Positions 24,394 through 35,171 of a DNA stretch of 64,000 bases are shown one piece after another. The stretch spans positions 46,094,231-46,158,230 of the forward strand of contig NC_084598.1 in the NCBI RefSeq assembly GCF_033807715.1. Direction: 5' to 3'. The translations under genes were made by a program, and so were the position numbers. The notes under the pieces were generated by a model, which was given only the letters and a program-made list of their open reading frames with translations, did not search any database and had not been told where the DNA came from. Positions within the stretch are counted from its first letter, which is position 1; the number at the start of each line of letters is the position of its first letter. The stretch is from Cololabis saira (lineage: Eukaryota > Chordata > Actinopteri > Beloniformes > Belonidae).

Positions 24394-24591
24394 ATGGAAT
24401 TGATTAACTGGTCTCTCAGCACAATTGACCAAATTTTTGCGACGAGAAGTCGGGGGGTAAGGGAGCCCTCCTGCCCCGATGGGACATTTTTTGGCTGGAT
24501 ACACAATGGATTCCTGGAAACATTGGAGGCCGTTGTGCCTAAAAATTATGTCTGTCGAGGACGTAGAAGACGACTTCATAATTTATGGTAG
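24394..24591 (+). CDS. Small ORF A of the inserted element
   Basis: A 65-codon ORF starting MELINWSLSTIDQIF. It has a hydrophobic/aromatic middle (DGTFFGWIHNGFLETLEAVV) and a basic end with RGRRRR before LHNLW. No signal peptide or family I can name. Its stop overlaps the next start by 7 bases (ATGGTAG), so termination-reinitiation could couple the two. An in-frame upstream ATG at 24337 would add 19 residues. Coding status is inferred only from the tidy overlap and the lack of interruptions. Confidence 0.45.
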   Translation: MELINWSLSTIDQIFATRSRGVREPSCPDGTFFGWIHNGFLETLEAVVPKNYVCRGRRRRLHNLW

Positions 24592-24860
24592 CAGGATTTC
24601 TTCTAATTGGAGTGGGGATTTTCCTGGCCTATCGACAATCGCGTAAGTCGGCGACAGCTGTTCTGGCCCTTTCTGAGCTGCCCGACGTTGCTGAAGGAAT
24701 GAGCACGGGGATCAGCACTCAAACTTTAACGCTGGGAGAGCAAAGCCGCAAGCTGGATGCGATTTTTGAACAGAATCGCAGGCTAGCGGTGGTTTTCGAG
24801 CTCATTGGCAAGATGGATAAGACCTTGGAGAAGTTGGAAGCTCGGCTTGGCGGGAATTGA
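24585..24860 (+). CDS. Small ORF B: membrane segment plus coiled coil
   Basis: A 91-codon ORF. Residues 2-16 (VAGFLLIGVGIFLAY) form one hydrophobic helix followed by RQSRKS, so the N-terminus would be in the lumen or outside by the positive-inside rule. Residues about 50-90 (SRKLDAIFEQNRRL, then MDKTLEKLEARL) have heptad spacing of a coiled coil. The function is unknown. The order membrane anchor then coiled coil, coupled to ORF A, is unusual for a fish retroposon. Confidence 0.5.
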   Translation: MVAGFLLIGVGIFLAYRQSRKSATAVLALSELPDVAEGMSTGISTQTLTLGEQSRKLDAIFEQNRRLAVVFELIGKMDKTLEKLEARLGGN

Positions 24861-25794
24861 TCACAAATTCGTCTGTTTGGAGTCACCATTGAGGAATCAG
24901 AGACTTAACGGCAGTCGGAAAATTACTGGAGTCTGCCGGTTTCTTCCTTTCTTTCATTGATTCTATAACCTTAACAGGGCAGCTTGGCTCACTGCTCGAA
25001 TCACAATCTCCCTGGTGGAATGTAAACAAGTGGCTCTGCCCCCACTAGCCCTCCCCTCTCAGGAATATATGTGGACTTGTATCAGATCTGTACCGGGCCG
25101 TCTGATAACATCAAGGACATTGGCTGAGAGCAGCTCTGGGGCGAAGTTTTCACAGACTTACCGCTCACACATACACTTACTGATAACCAAACCCCCCTCA
25201 TCTTCAACGCCTTCCCTGGCTCCCCCTCTTATCAGCCCCCCTGACACAGTCGCCGGGTTCAAGCGCCACGAAGGTCGCGGTCCTCACTTGGATGAACGGT
25301 GCCGGGATCCCGAAGTTATGATGTTGTTTTGTTGTGTGTATGTTGCTTTTCTGTGCTGAGGTGTTTTTTGCACCTTTACACTAGGTATTAATACACAGTG
25401 TGAAGATCCTTTTTTTTCTCTCCTCCTCCATCCCAGTGTCATCCTTCCTCTAAAAAATGGCGTCCGTATTAATGGAGCCATCGGTGTGAACCGGAGTCAA
25501 GTTCTCTCGTCTGATTTATGTCTGACTTGGCAATAAAGATTTTTCTGATTCTGATTCTGATTCTGATTACCAAGCAGTTCACCTGGGTTTGATTCTGCAT
25601 TCTTATATAGGTTTTGGTGTGTTTTATGTAATCATTGAATTAGAAATATGACATGGGAGGCTGTTCATTCTGTATAGAGCTTTGAAAAACTGAGGAAGAA
25701 AAGAAAAATAACAGGTTCAGATACTTGTATGGGTTGTGGGTGCATGACGAGCCCCCTAAGGTAGAATAGTTGATAACACATGAATACAGGACCC

Positions 25795-25858
25795 CGGTCC
25801 TCCAGGACCCCGGTCCTCCAGGACCCCGGTCCTCGAGGACACCGGTCCTCCAGAACCG
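25795..25858. repeat. 16-bp tandem repeat AGGACCCCGGTCCTCC
   Basis: Four units, each itself an inverted repeat (AGGACC...GGTCCT), directly before the hAT end. Confidence 0.9.
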
Positions 25859-27147
25859 TGATTCCCAACCCCCGGTCCCCGGACCGGTACCGGGCCGTAG
25901 AGCTGTTACTACTGGGCCGTGAAATGGCTTGTGTTCTGATCATAATTAGGGCTGCAACGATTCGTCGACGTTGTCGATAAAAATCGATAATCAAAATTGT
26001 CGGCAATTGTCACCAGACGTTTTTTTCCCAATGGAGTGATGCATCTCACTTCACTTCACCTCATACAATCTCTGCCGAGAGCCGCGCAGCAGGACAGCGT
26101 CTCAGCGCAGCTGCGGGTAACAAAACTTCAAAAGTTCGGGAGCGTTTTAGCCTGGATACGGCGAATAAAAAGAAGACTTGCAAGGTTTGCAAAGCAGACC
26201 TTGCATATCACGGGAGCACGTTGGTAATGCACGAGCATTTGAAGAGAAAAAGCACCTCAGAGTTTTGAATGAAACGGACTCGCCTTGGTAAGATATTAAG
26301 CGTATTTTGGCTTTAAAAGAGCTTTAACGTTATGCCTGACTGAGCCTGACAAAAGTATTTTAAATTAAATGCATGCAGACCGATGAAGAGCCACCATGGA
26401 CCCCTTTCTGCAAAAGAAGCAGATGTGTTCCCGCACCAGACGACTGCCCTCACCGATCAATAACTGATCAATAACTGATCAATAACTGATCAATAACTGA
26501 TCAATACTGATCAATACTGATCAATAACTGATCAATAACTGCAGCTGATCTGTGATATGAGCAGCTCTCCACGGTTGATGCTGACGGGTTTCAACAAATG
26601 ATACACCAGTTCAACCCAGAGAACGTCCTGCCATCCAGAACCCATTTACCCACTTGATGGAGAAAAAATACGTTTTATTTTATTTTATCATTTATTTTTT
26701 ATATAACACAATTGCCTGTCCTTAAAAAATGAAAAATAATGGACAGAGGTTTATTTATTTATGGATTTATGTCTATACTGAATGATCTATTTGCCTGTCC
26801 TTGGTTTTTTTATTTACTTTTTGTATGAACAGCAGCAAAGTTGAATAAAATATCTATTTTTCATTGAAGTACCATCTTTCTCGTGTTTATTATCATTTGC
26901 CACATAATTAAAGCAACCTCATACTAAATTTGAGAAAAAATTACTAATTATCCGATTAGTCGACTAATCGTTTCAATAATCGGTGACTAGTCGACTATTA
27001 AAATAGTCGTTAGTTGTAGCCCTATTTAAAATGCGTTGTTTTTTTCTAAAATGTTTATTAAAATTGACATAAATTGTCAACCGGTCCATGAGCTTTTTGT
27101 TTTTACTTCTGCTGGTCTTTGGCACAAAAAAGGTTGGGAACCCCTGG
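25858..27147. mobile_element. Outer hAT element, split
   Basis: GTGATTCCCAACCCCCGGTC on the left and GGTTGGGAACCCCTGG on the right are mirror-image termini of the hAT type that begins CAGNGGTTCCCAACC. The body is split by a second hAT at 25947-27024. The right part matches 57166-57285. It abuts L2 coding sequence at 27148. Confidence 0.65.
25947..27024 (+). mobile_element. Inner hAT deletion derivative with a BED finger relic
   Basis: Ends TAGGGCTGCAAC and GTTGTAGCCCTA; subterminal GTCGACTA/TAGTCGAC blocks make long imperfect inverted repeats. About 26120-26270 still encodes a BED-type zinc finger (CKVCKADLAYHGS and HEHLKRK, a C-x2-C...H-x4-H pattern), the DNA-binding domain of hAT transposases; the catalytic part is deleted. 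A tandem AACTGATCAAT repeat fills 26457-26541. A relative lies inverted at 57286-58062. Confidence 0.8.
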
Positions 27148-29362
27148 TTTAAACCATATGTTAATCAGGTTTGTAAAATAGCGTTTTTCCATCTCCGTAA
27201 TATTGCAAAAATTAGGAAAATCCTCTCGCAGAGTGATGCAGAAAAACTAGTTCATGCGTTTGTATCTTCTAGACTAGATTACTGTAATGTGTTGTTAGCA
27301 GGATGTCCAAGTAATTTGCAGAATAGGCTCCAGCTGATCCAGAATGCAGCAGCACGATTGCTGACAGGAATCAGCAGGAGAGACCACGTCTCTCCAGTGT
27401 TAGCGTCGCTCCATTGGCTACCCGTAAAATTCAGAATTCAATTAAAAATTTTATTACTTGCATATAAAGCCCAAAACGGCTTAGCTCCGCAGTATTTACA
27501 AGATTTGATAGTGCCTTATGTTCCTGGCAGAGCTCTCCGCTCTCAGAGTGCAGGTTTACTCGTAGTTCCTAGAGTATCTAAATGTAGATTTGGAGGGCGG
27601 GCGTTCTGCTATCAGGCACCATTACTATGGAACCAACTTCCAATCTGGGTTAAGGAGGCTGACACCACCTCCACCTTTAAAACTAAACTTAAAACCTTTC
27701 TGTTTAGTAAAGCCTATAGTTAGTGTTTAGTAAACCTCTAGCTGGTGTTGGTAAATCTCTAGGTAGTGTAAACTCTAGTGTGTTAGAGTCAGTAGTCATA
27801 GTTGCAGCTATAGAACAAGACTATAATAGTTAGTCTCAAATATATCTTGGTGGTAGATATGCTGCTATAGGCTTATGCTGCAGGGGGCACCGACATGATC
27901 CGCTGGGCGGTGCCTCTCACCCTTCTTCTCCTCTCCTCTTCCCTTCCTCTCTTCTCCATGTCCATTTTTATTTATTATAAGTATCTCATAGCTATCGTTT
28001 TTGTCCATCGTTCCTGTAGTTTCTTGTGCCGGCCCCCCTTTTTTCTCTTTTGTGCATGTTTGCAGGCCGGAGCCTCAGGAGCTGCGTTCTGGCCTGTGTT
28101 CCCGCCCCCCCCCCCATCCCCGGTCATCCCGTTGCTGCTTCCACATGCCTGCTGTGCTGCTGACGTCCCCGACTCCCCCACTCTGCCCTTCGGCAGGAGG
28201 GTCCCCCCTTATGGTCCAGGTCCTGGTCCACTGTTTGGCTTAAGGTTTTTCTCCCACTATGGGAGTTTTTACCTGCCATTGTTTATTTAATAACTGCATG
28301 AGGGTTTATGTTTATGTTTATGTTTATGTTCTGGATCTCTGGAAAGCGTCTAGGTCAGTGGTCGGCAACTGGCGGCCCGCGGGCCAAAATTGGCCCGTCT
28401 CCAATAATATCTGGCCCGCCAGATGACATTGAAAATCTGATAAATATATATATTTTTTTTTAATTATTATTTACTATCACAAAAACGACAATTTCATAGA
28501 GAATTCAAAGCCTTTATTTAGAAAAGATAAAATAAAAGTACAATCTTCATGATTCCGGACGCACACAATTCTGTATAGTTCCCTGTCACCTGTAGCATAG
28601 GGGGGCCTTAATTAGAGGTGCACACAAATATTCAGGAGTGACGTAGGCACAGACTCCCAGCAAAACTCCTGAAGCTGTTGAAATGGTAAGACGTATACAA
28701 GTGATTTGTTGTGGTTTAAACTGTGAAAAATACAACCGATAACTTACCTTGAGTTTTGCTGTTGGTTTTTAAATGGTAAAACGTCCATTATATGTGTAAA
28801 ATACGTGGGAAAATCCGCCTCTTTTGCATATCCTCTCACTCCTTCAGCAGACACAGAGACAGACAGAGCTGCTGCTCCATGCACTGACTGTCCTGTGCTA
28901 CTGTTCATATCATGGTTTTTCATGTGTTTAATGTCGTTCTGTGTATTTTAAAGGACTGCATTTGTTAGTAGCTTGGCAGAAAATAATATTATTATCACCA
29001 AGTTACTTATAAGCGGTTTCATAACGCAGCCACAGAGTAGCGCTAAAGCAGTAATAACAAACTAATAACAGTCTGTAGCAAATTCAAGTTACTTTATTTA
29101 ACCTAATGACTTTCTTAGATTACTTTTTCGTACAAGATATAATAGTATAATAATACTATTAGCCTATAGATAAGGGGAAAAAAGTTTTGTTTAGTAGAAA
29201 CAAATATATGTTTGGCCTGATTGATGTGATGTTCTGGCCCAACATTCAGTTGCTCCGAAAACATTTGCCCCGAGGCAAAACTTACTCGCCGAGCCCTGGT
29301 CTAGAGACATCTGTTGTATTAGACGCTATATGAATAAAATTGAATTGAATTGAATTGAAGTC
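27148..29362 (+). pseudogene. L2/CR1-type LINE, C-terminal ORF2 and 3' UTR
   Basis: In-frame from about 27150 to 27723 it encodes the C-terminal domain of an L2/CR1-group reverse transcriptase (SRLDYCNVLLAGCPSN, then LASLHWLPVKFRI and LAPQYLQDLIVPYV), ending FLFSKAYS and a stop. The 3' UTR runs on to (TTGAA)n at 29338-29360 and is split by a hAT at 28356-29298. The catalytic RT domain and endonuclease are missing. The same family appears at 62582-64000 and as 3' ends at 18466 and 59090. Confidence 0.88.
28356..29298. mobile_element. hAT element in the L2 3' UTR, 943 bp
   Basis: The left end is CAGTGGTCGGCAACTGGCGG, the right end CTCGCCGAGCCCTG. Flanks GTCTAGGT and GTCTAGAG form an 8-bp target duplication with one or two changes, and removing the insert restores the L2 sequence AAGCGTCTAGAGACA. 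No transposase ORF remains. Confidence 0.85.
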
Positions 29363-29946
29363 CTCCAATAAAAACAAGGCGTAACTTTTCTTGCACGTTT
29401 ATTGAAGATCCACAATTTACTGTAAAACTGTAATAAAGAACAAAATACAAACACAAATCAGAGTCTAAACAATATTCACTGACATGACTAAGAAATGTAA
29501 CTAAGATAAAAAAAATGTTGAGTCATAGGGCAAAGCTATGCTAGCCATCAATTAAGTCACTCTTAGACTGAATTTGCAGCAAAACAAACTTTCAGCAAAT
29601 ATAATATGCAAGTCATATCTAAAAATCAACAAAACAAAATACTAACGGACAAATAGTGTCCAAGGCAACGATGTTAAAGATAAACTGCAGCAGGAGAAAC
29701 AGCACCATGTGCTCTCTTCTGGGCCTCGTTCATTCTGAGGAAATTACTCTACAGTTAATGCTGCTAGGGGGCCACACGGGGGCGCTGTTGTACAAAATCT
29801 ACTATTATATTATAATTTATAAATGCACCTGAACACAGGGCAGAACAGAGAGGAACATTCTTTTTTTTACCAAATGTACAAATCACTTCGTTCTTGTTGA
29901 TAGTCCAGTCTTCTTTCTTTTTATGCATAAACCTGCCATTAAAAGG

Positions 29947-30035
<89 letters not shown>

Positions 30036-30075
30036 ATATATAATTTATTTAATTATAAAATTATTAATTATTAAT
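29363..30075. other. No gene; AT-rich with a (TA)n tract
   Basis: No ORF of note. CAAGGCAACGATGTT occurs at about 29662. A TA microsatellite with GT interruptions fills 29949-30040. An origin from an old 3' UTR is possible but not supported. Confidence 0.5.
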
Positions 30076-32225
30076 TAGGGCCCGAGCACCTTCAGTGCGA
30101 AGGCCCTATTGTATCTGTAGGAATTTTTTCTTTCTTTTTTTTTTTTCTTCTGACAAAAGGAAGGCCTTTTTGCCCCCCTAAACGTGCCCAAAAAGTCACC
30201 AAATTTTGCATGCAAGTCAGGCCTGGCGAAAAATTTGATATTTAATGGTTTGCATTAATGGGCGTGGCAAAATGGCTCAACAGCGCCCCCTTGAAAACTT
30301 TGTGCCTCAAGCCCCAGAATGCGGTATGTCGTACACGCACGAAAATCGGTACACACCTGTATCATGGCGCAACCGAAAGAAAAGTCTCTTGGCGTCATGC
30401 CCGAAACCGAACAGGAAGTCGGCCATTTTGAATTAGTTGTGTCATTTTGGCGAAATTTATGCCATTCCTTCGAAAGTTAATTCAGCCCGAACCGTAACGT
30501 GCACCCAAGTGTGTTATACATCAAAATGTGCATCTCCATCCTCCGACTACACGCATTACTTTTCTCTTTCAAAAGCGTTACCGTGGCGATGCTAGACGCC
30601 AAAAAGCGCGGCCACTCTTCATCTGGTTGGTTCAGACAGAAAAAACTTTGCGCCTCAAGCCCCATAATACGGTTTGACGTACATGAACGAAAATTGGTAC
30701 ACTCCTGTATCATGTCGCAACTAAAAGAAAAGTCTCTTGGCGCCATGGCCGAAACCGAACAGGAAGTCAGCCATTTTGAACATTCTGAATTAATTGCGTA
30801 ATTTTGGAGCAATATATGCCATTCCTTCGAGAGTTAATTCAGCCCGAACCGTATCGTTAACCCAGATGTGTTATACATCAAAATGTGCGTCTCCATCCTG
30901 CGACTACAAGCATTACTTTTCTCTTTCAAAAGTGTTACCGTGGCGACGCTAGACGCCAACAAGCGGACCCCCCCTTCATCTGATTGGTCCATATTTGATA
31001 GTTCCCCAAAAGGCACCAAATTTGGCATGCAAGCCAGGCCTGGCGATAAATTTGATCTTTCATGGTTTGCATTAATGGGCGTGGCAAAATGGCTCAACAG
31101 CGCCCCCCGGAAAACTTTGTGCCTCAAGCCCCACAATACGGTTTGACGTACATGCACGAAAATCGCTACACACCTGTATCATGTCACAACTAAAAGAAAA
31201 GTCTCTTGGCGCCATGGCCGAAACCGAACAGGAAGTCGGCCATTTTGAATAAATTGTGTCATTTTGGCGAAATTTATGCCATTCCTTCGGCAGGTAATTC
31301 AGCCCGAACCGTAACGTGCCCCCAGGTGTGTTATACATCAAAATGTGCGTCTACATCCTGCGACACCACGCATTACTTTTCTCTTTCAAAAGTATTACCG
31401 TGGCGACGCTAGACGCCAAAAGGCGCGCCCCCCCTTCATGTGATTGGTCCATATTTGATAGTTCTCCAAAAGTCACCAAATTTTGCATGCAAGCCAGACT
31501 TGGCGATAAATTTGATATTTCATGGTTTGCATTAATGGGCGTCGCCTAACGGCTCAACAGCGCCCCCTAGAATACTTTTATCTGCCATAACTTTTGAATG
31601 GTTTGACATAGAGAGTTGTGGGTGGTGTCATGGGACTCTGTATTGAGTCCTTGACCATAATTGGCCTGAATTAGCCCCGCCCCTTCTTCTGATTGGTTGT
31701 CCCGATTTTCTGCTATAACTTTTGAATGGTTTGACATAGGAAGTCGTGGGTGGTGTCATTGGACTCTGTAAAGAGTCCTTAAGCTTTGTTGGCCTTAATT
31801 AGCCCCGCCCCTTCTTCTGATTGGTTGTCCATATTTTCTGACTATAACTTTTGAATGGTTTGACATATTTGAAATATGCTGGTAATGTGTCAGCCAACCA
31901 CAAAAATCTCTGGAATTTTGGTGGAATCATTTATTTTTTGTCCTTGCCCGGTGCAAATGACATAAATAGGGTGCGTGGTTTGGTTGTGAAAAAATAAAAG
32001 TAATGTTACGTGAACAATAAATCAAACGCTCCCTTCCATGCAGTGTGTGTGTCTAGGAAGTAAAGACTGGAACATGCTATTCACAAAAGCACAAATAGTG
32101 GGGTTTTACTAATATTTATATCTTACAAATATTTTAAAAATTACGAAAAAACAATTCGGGACTCAGATTATATCGCTATGTTGGTCTGTCCTTAATCAGT
32201 CAGTCAGAAAACAGCCAAGCTGATT

Positions 32226-32290
32226 CGTGGCTTAGGGGTAACGTCGCCGTCTTTCGTGTGAGAGATCGCGGGTTCGATCCCAGCACAATG
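32226..32290 (+). pseudogene. tRNA-like Pol III segment, copy 1
   Basis: GTGGCTTAGGGGTAAC resembles a tRNA A box and D arm, and GCGGGTTCGATCCC is a consensus B box about 35 bases later, the tRNA spacing. The acceptor ends do not pair convincingly, so I call it a tRNA-derived promoter segment, as in SINE heads. Confidence 0.55.
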
Positions 32291-33216
32291 CAAAGTTTAT
32301 TGTCAGCAATTTGTGTGTTTTTTTTAACATCAAAATGTACGTCTCAATCTTGCGACGACGCGCATTACTTTTCTCATTCAAAAGTGTTACCGTGGCAACA
32401 CTCGACGCCAAAAAGTGCGCCCCCCTTCATCTGATTGGTCCATATTTGATAGTTCCCCAAAAGTCACCAAATTTTGCATGCAAGGCAGGCCTGGCGATAA
32501 ATTTGATATTTCATGGTTTGTATTAATGGGCGTGGCCTAACGGCTCAACAGCACCCCCTAGGATACTTTTCTCTGCCATAACTTTTGAAAGGTTTGACAT
32601 AAAGAGTCGTGGGTGGTGTCATGGGACTCTGTATTGAGTCCTTGACCATAATTGGCCTGAATTAGCCCCGCCCCTTCTTCTGATTGGTTGTCCCGATTTT
32701 CTGCTATAACTTTTGAATGGTTTGACATAGGAAGTCGTGGGTGGTGTCATTGGACTCTGTAAAGAGTCCTTAAGCTTTGTTGGCCTTAATTAGCCCCGCC
32801 CCTTCTTCTGATTGGTTGTCCATATTTTCTGACTATAACTTTTGAATGGTTTGACATATTTGAAATATGCTGGTAATGTGTCAGCCAACCACAAAAATCT
32901 CTGGAATTTTGGTGGAATCATTTATTTTTTGTCCTTGCCCGGTGCAAATGACATAAATAGGGTGCGTGGTTTGGTTGTGAAAAAATAAAAGTAATGTTAC
33001 GTGAACAATAAATCAAACGCTCCCTTCCATGCAGTGTGTGTGTCTAGGAAGTAAAGACTGGAACATGCTATTCACAAAAGCACAAATAGTGGGGTTTTAC
33101 TAATATTTATATCTTACAAATATTTTAAAAATTACGAAAAAACAATTCGGGACTCAGATTATATCGCTATGTTGGTCTGTCCTTAATCAGTCAGTCAGAA
33201 AACAGCCAAGCTGATT

Positions 33217-33281
33217 CGTGGCTTAGGGGTAACAACGCCGTCTTTCGTGTGTGAGATCGCGGGTTCGATCCCAGCACAATG
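33217..33281 (+). pseudogene. tRNA-like Pol III segment, copy 2
   Basis: Second copy through the 991-bp duplication; A and B boxes are unchanged, with a few differences between them. Confidence 0.55.
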
Positions 33282-33809
33282 CAAAGTTTATTGTCAGCAA
33301 TTTGTGTGTTTTTTTTAACATCAAAATGTACGTCTCCATCTTGCGACGACGCGCATTACTTTTCTCATTCAAAAGTGTTACCGTGGCAACACTCGACGCC
33401 AAAAAGTGCGCCCCCCTTCATCTGATTGGTCCATATTTGATAGTTCCCCAAAAGTCACCAAATTTTGCATGCAAGGCAGGCCTGGCGATAAATTTGATAT
33501 TTCATGGTTTGCATTAATGGGCGTGGCCTAACGGCTCAACAGCGCCCCCTAGAATACTTTTCTCTGCCATAACTTTTGAAAGGTTTGACATAAAGAGTCG
33601 TGGGTGGTGTCATGGGACTCTGTATTGAGTCCTTGACCATAATTGGCCTGAATTAGCCCCGCCCCTTCTTCTGATTGGTTGTCCCTTTTTTCTGCTATAA
33701 CTTTTGAATGGTTTGACATAGGAAGTCGTGGGTGCTGTCATTTCTGATATGCTTATGGGGGGCGGTGGACGTGAGTGCGAGGGCCCGTTCATCGCTGCTT
33801 GCAGCTTTA

Positions 33810-34365
33810 ATTATTAATTTTTATTGTCTGTCCCTTGTAGTAATCATTGGTTCTTGATTGGTACAGAACTTTCTGAAATTAGCAGAACAGTCCAGAATGT
33901 TTTACAGTTACAAACCCTTGGGAAATTAAACATTTACAGTTCAAAAAAGTCCAATCACAGCAGTCTTTTACTATTTATTTTCACCAAACTGTATTTATAT
34001 ATAACATGGCATAAAAGCATTATATCCATTAAGAACACCAACCCTGTGCTTAGGGCTCCATGTCCTGCATGTTTTTCTGTTTCAGAACACGTGATACAAA
34101 TGAACGTCATCAGAAATGTCCAGACGTCCATGAAAAGCTGCTGACGACCATTAATTACAATCAATTGTGCTGATGTTTGTTTCAGAAATAGAAATAAGTG
34201 ACACGATTTCAGCAGCACAGGAGCCAAAAAAAACATCCCCAAAACTTCTAAACTGCATAGAAATGTATTTATTTTATATGAAACTTTAAAAAGCTTTGAT
34301 TTAAAGTGCTTTAATTGCATTGAACTTGCATGGCTGTAGACAGCCAACCATATAGCAACTGAAAT
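33810..34365. other. No feature recognised
   Basis: Both strands hold ORFs of 106-165 codons (33824-34144 plus, 33955-34452 minus), but they overlap each other, lack family resemblance and run into repeat X1. I regard them as chance. Confidence 0.4.
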
Positions 34366-34565
34366 GCTACGTACGTCCACATCAGCCCAGATGTTCATGC
34401 AAGTAAATATAAATATGGTGAAGGTCGGAAAATTACAATATGGTAAGTTCATTTATTTCTATAATTCAACTTAAAAGGCAAAACTAATCATTATTATTGC
34501 ATTGCACTATTGCATTAGTCTTAAAGCATACAAGACAAAATATATGTTATACCAACATTTCCCAT

Positions 34566-34638
<73 letters not shown>

Positions 34639-34957
34639 TGTACAATGAAAACACACTATGATATATAACTGCTACTTTACTTCACACACCATATTTAAGA
34701 AATGCTCCTTGTGTTAAAACAATTATAATGTGTACATTTCAAATAGTGACATTAAAGATGACACATAAAAACATTCATCACAACAGGTTACAGTTAATGA
34801 TTATATAATAAAGTCGTGTAGATTTTATGAACTAAACTTCAGTAATGAACTAAATGTAAGAGCCATTTGTGTTATTGTATCAAATGTGTTTATGGATCTG
34901 TCCACTAGGGGGAGCAGTGATACCATCAATTAGCTCGGTCTATTTATTCAGGGTTAA

Positions 34958-35020
<63 letters not shown>
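34366..35020 (+). repeat. Dispersed repeat X, copy 1
   Basis: Starts GTACGTCCACATCAGCCCAG and includes CATTATTATTGCATTGCAC, a (TA)n tract (34568-34634) and CCACTAGGGGGAGCAGTGAT, ending in (CA)n. Copies 2 and 3 are at 43853-44674 and 58226-58500. Copies 1 and 2 both run into the foldback MITE, so they may be one compound element. The family is not recognised. Confidence 0.75.
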
Positions 35021-35027
<7 letters not shown>

Positions 35028-35171
35028 AAAACTCTGAATCTTAACAAGAATATTTGTCTTATTTCTAGTTCAAATGTCTCATTTTAGTAAAAAAAATCTC
35101 ATTACACTTAAAATAAGACTCATCACTGGAAAAAACAACAATTTCCACCTGTTTCAAGTAGATTTTCACTT

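Larger units (their letters stand above)
24266..25566 (+). mobile_element. Unrecognised retroposon with (TGATTC)n tail
   Basis: The insert ends in AATAAAGATTTTTC followed by four TGATTC-type units, a polyadenylation signal plus microsatellite tail typical of non-LTR retroposition. The body holds two small overlapping ORFs and a GC-richer leader; no reverse transcriptase is present. It is either a non-autonomous family or a 5'-shortened member. Its left edge is near TTCTTCCGGCTCTC. Confidence 0.65.
24234..25602 (+). pseudogene. tRNA-Gly (TCC)-like gene split at the anticodon loop
   Basis: GCGTTGGTGGTGTAGTGGTC to GCTGC (24234-24264) matches the 5' half of tRNA-Gly-TCC, including the A box. The 3' half resumes at 25570 as CCAAGCAGTTCACCTGGG with a B box GGTTTGATTC. 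Between them lies a 1.3-kb foreign element. The acceptor 3' strand has decayed, so the tRNA is old. The two halves match the same tRNA in the right order and orientation, which makes insertion the simplest explanation. Confidence 0.75.
31561..33542 (+). repeat. Tandem duplication of ~991 bp
   Basis: Two adjacent copies (about 31561-32551 and 32552-33542) differ at only a few positions (GTAACGTCGCCG versus GTAACAACGCCG; TCTCAATC versus TCTCCATC), so the duplication is recent compared with the divergence of the surrounding modules. Each copy carries a tRNA-like segment. An assembly duplication should be considered. Confidence 0.9.
30076..33809 (+). mobile_element. Hairpin-ended non-coding element, GGGCCCGAGC family
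   Basis: It starts TTAGGGCCCGAGCACC with a terminal stem (GGGCC...GCAC/GTGC...GGCCC) and ends GAGGGCCCGTTCATCGCTGC then TTGCAGCTTTAATT, where GCTGC-TT-GCAGC forms a second small hairpin. The flanks are TTAATTATTAATT-like on both sides. Inside are repeats of a module: CCCGAACCGTAACGTGC, then GTTACCGTGGCRAYGCTAGA (about 30487, 30844, 31300), alternating with TTTTGAATGGTTTGACATAG and CCCGCCCCTTCTTCTGATTG blocks. No long ORF. Two more copies lie at 38287-39787 and 39788-40667. I do not recognise a formal family name. Confidence 0.75.

Noticed and set aside
32226..33281. Functional tRNA genes in the 991-bp duplication
   Set aside because: A and B boxes are good but acceptor and anticodon stems do not close; more like a SINE-type head.
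30245..33517. Many 60-110 codon ORFs in the GGGCCCGAGC element
   Set aside because: They repeat with the non-coding modules on both strands and show no shared start or stop across copies.
33824..34452. 165-codon minus ORF and 106-codon plus ORF
   Set aside because: They overlap antisense, with no recognisable motif; composition is that of AT-rich non-coding DNA.
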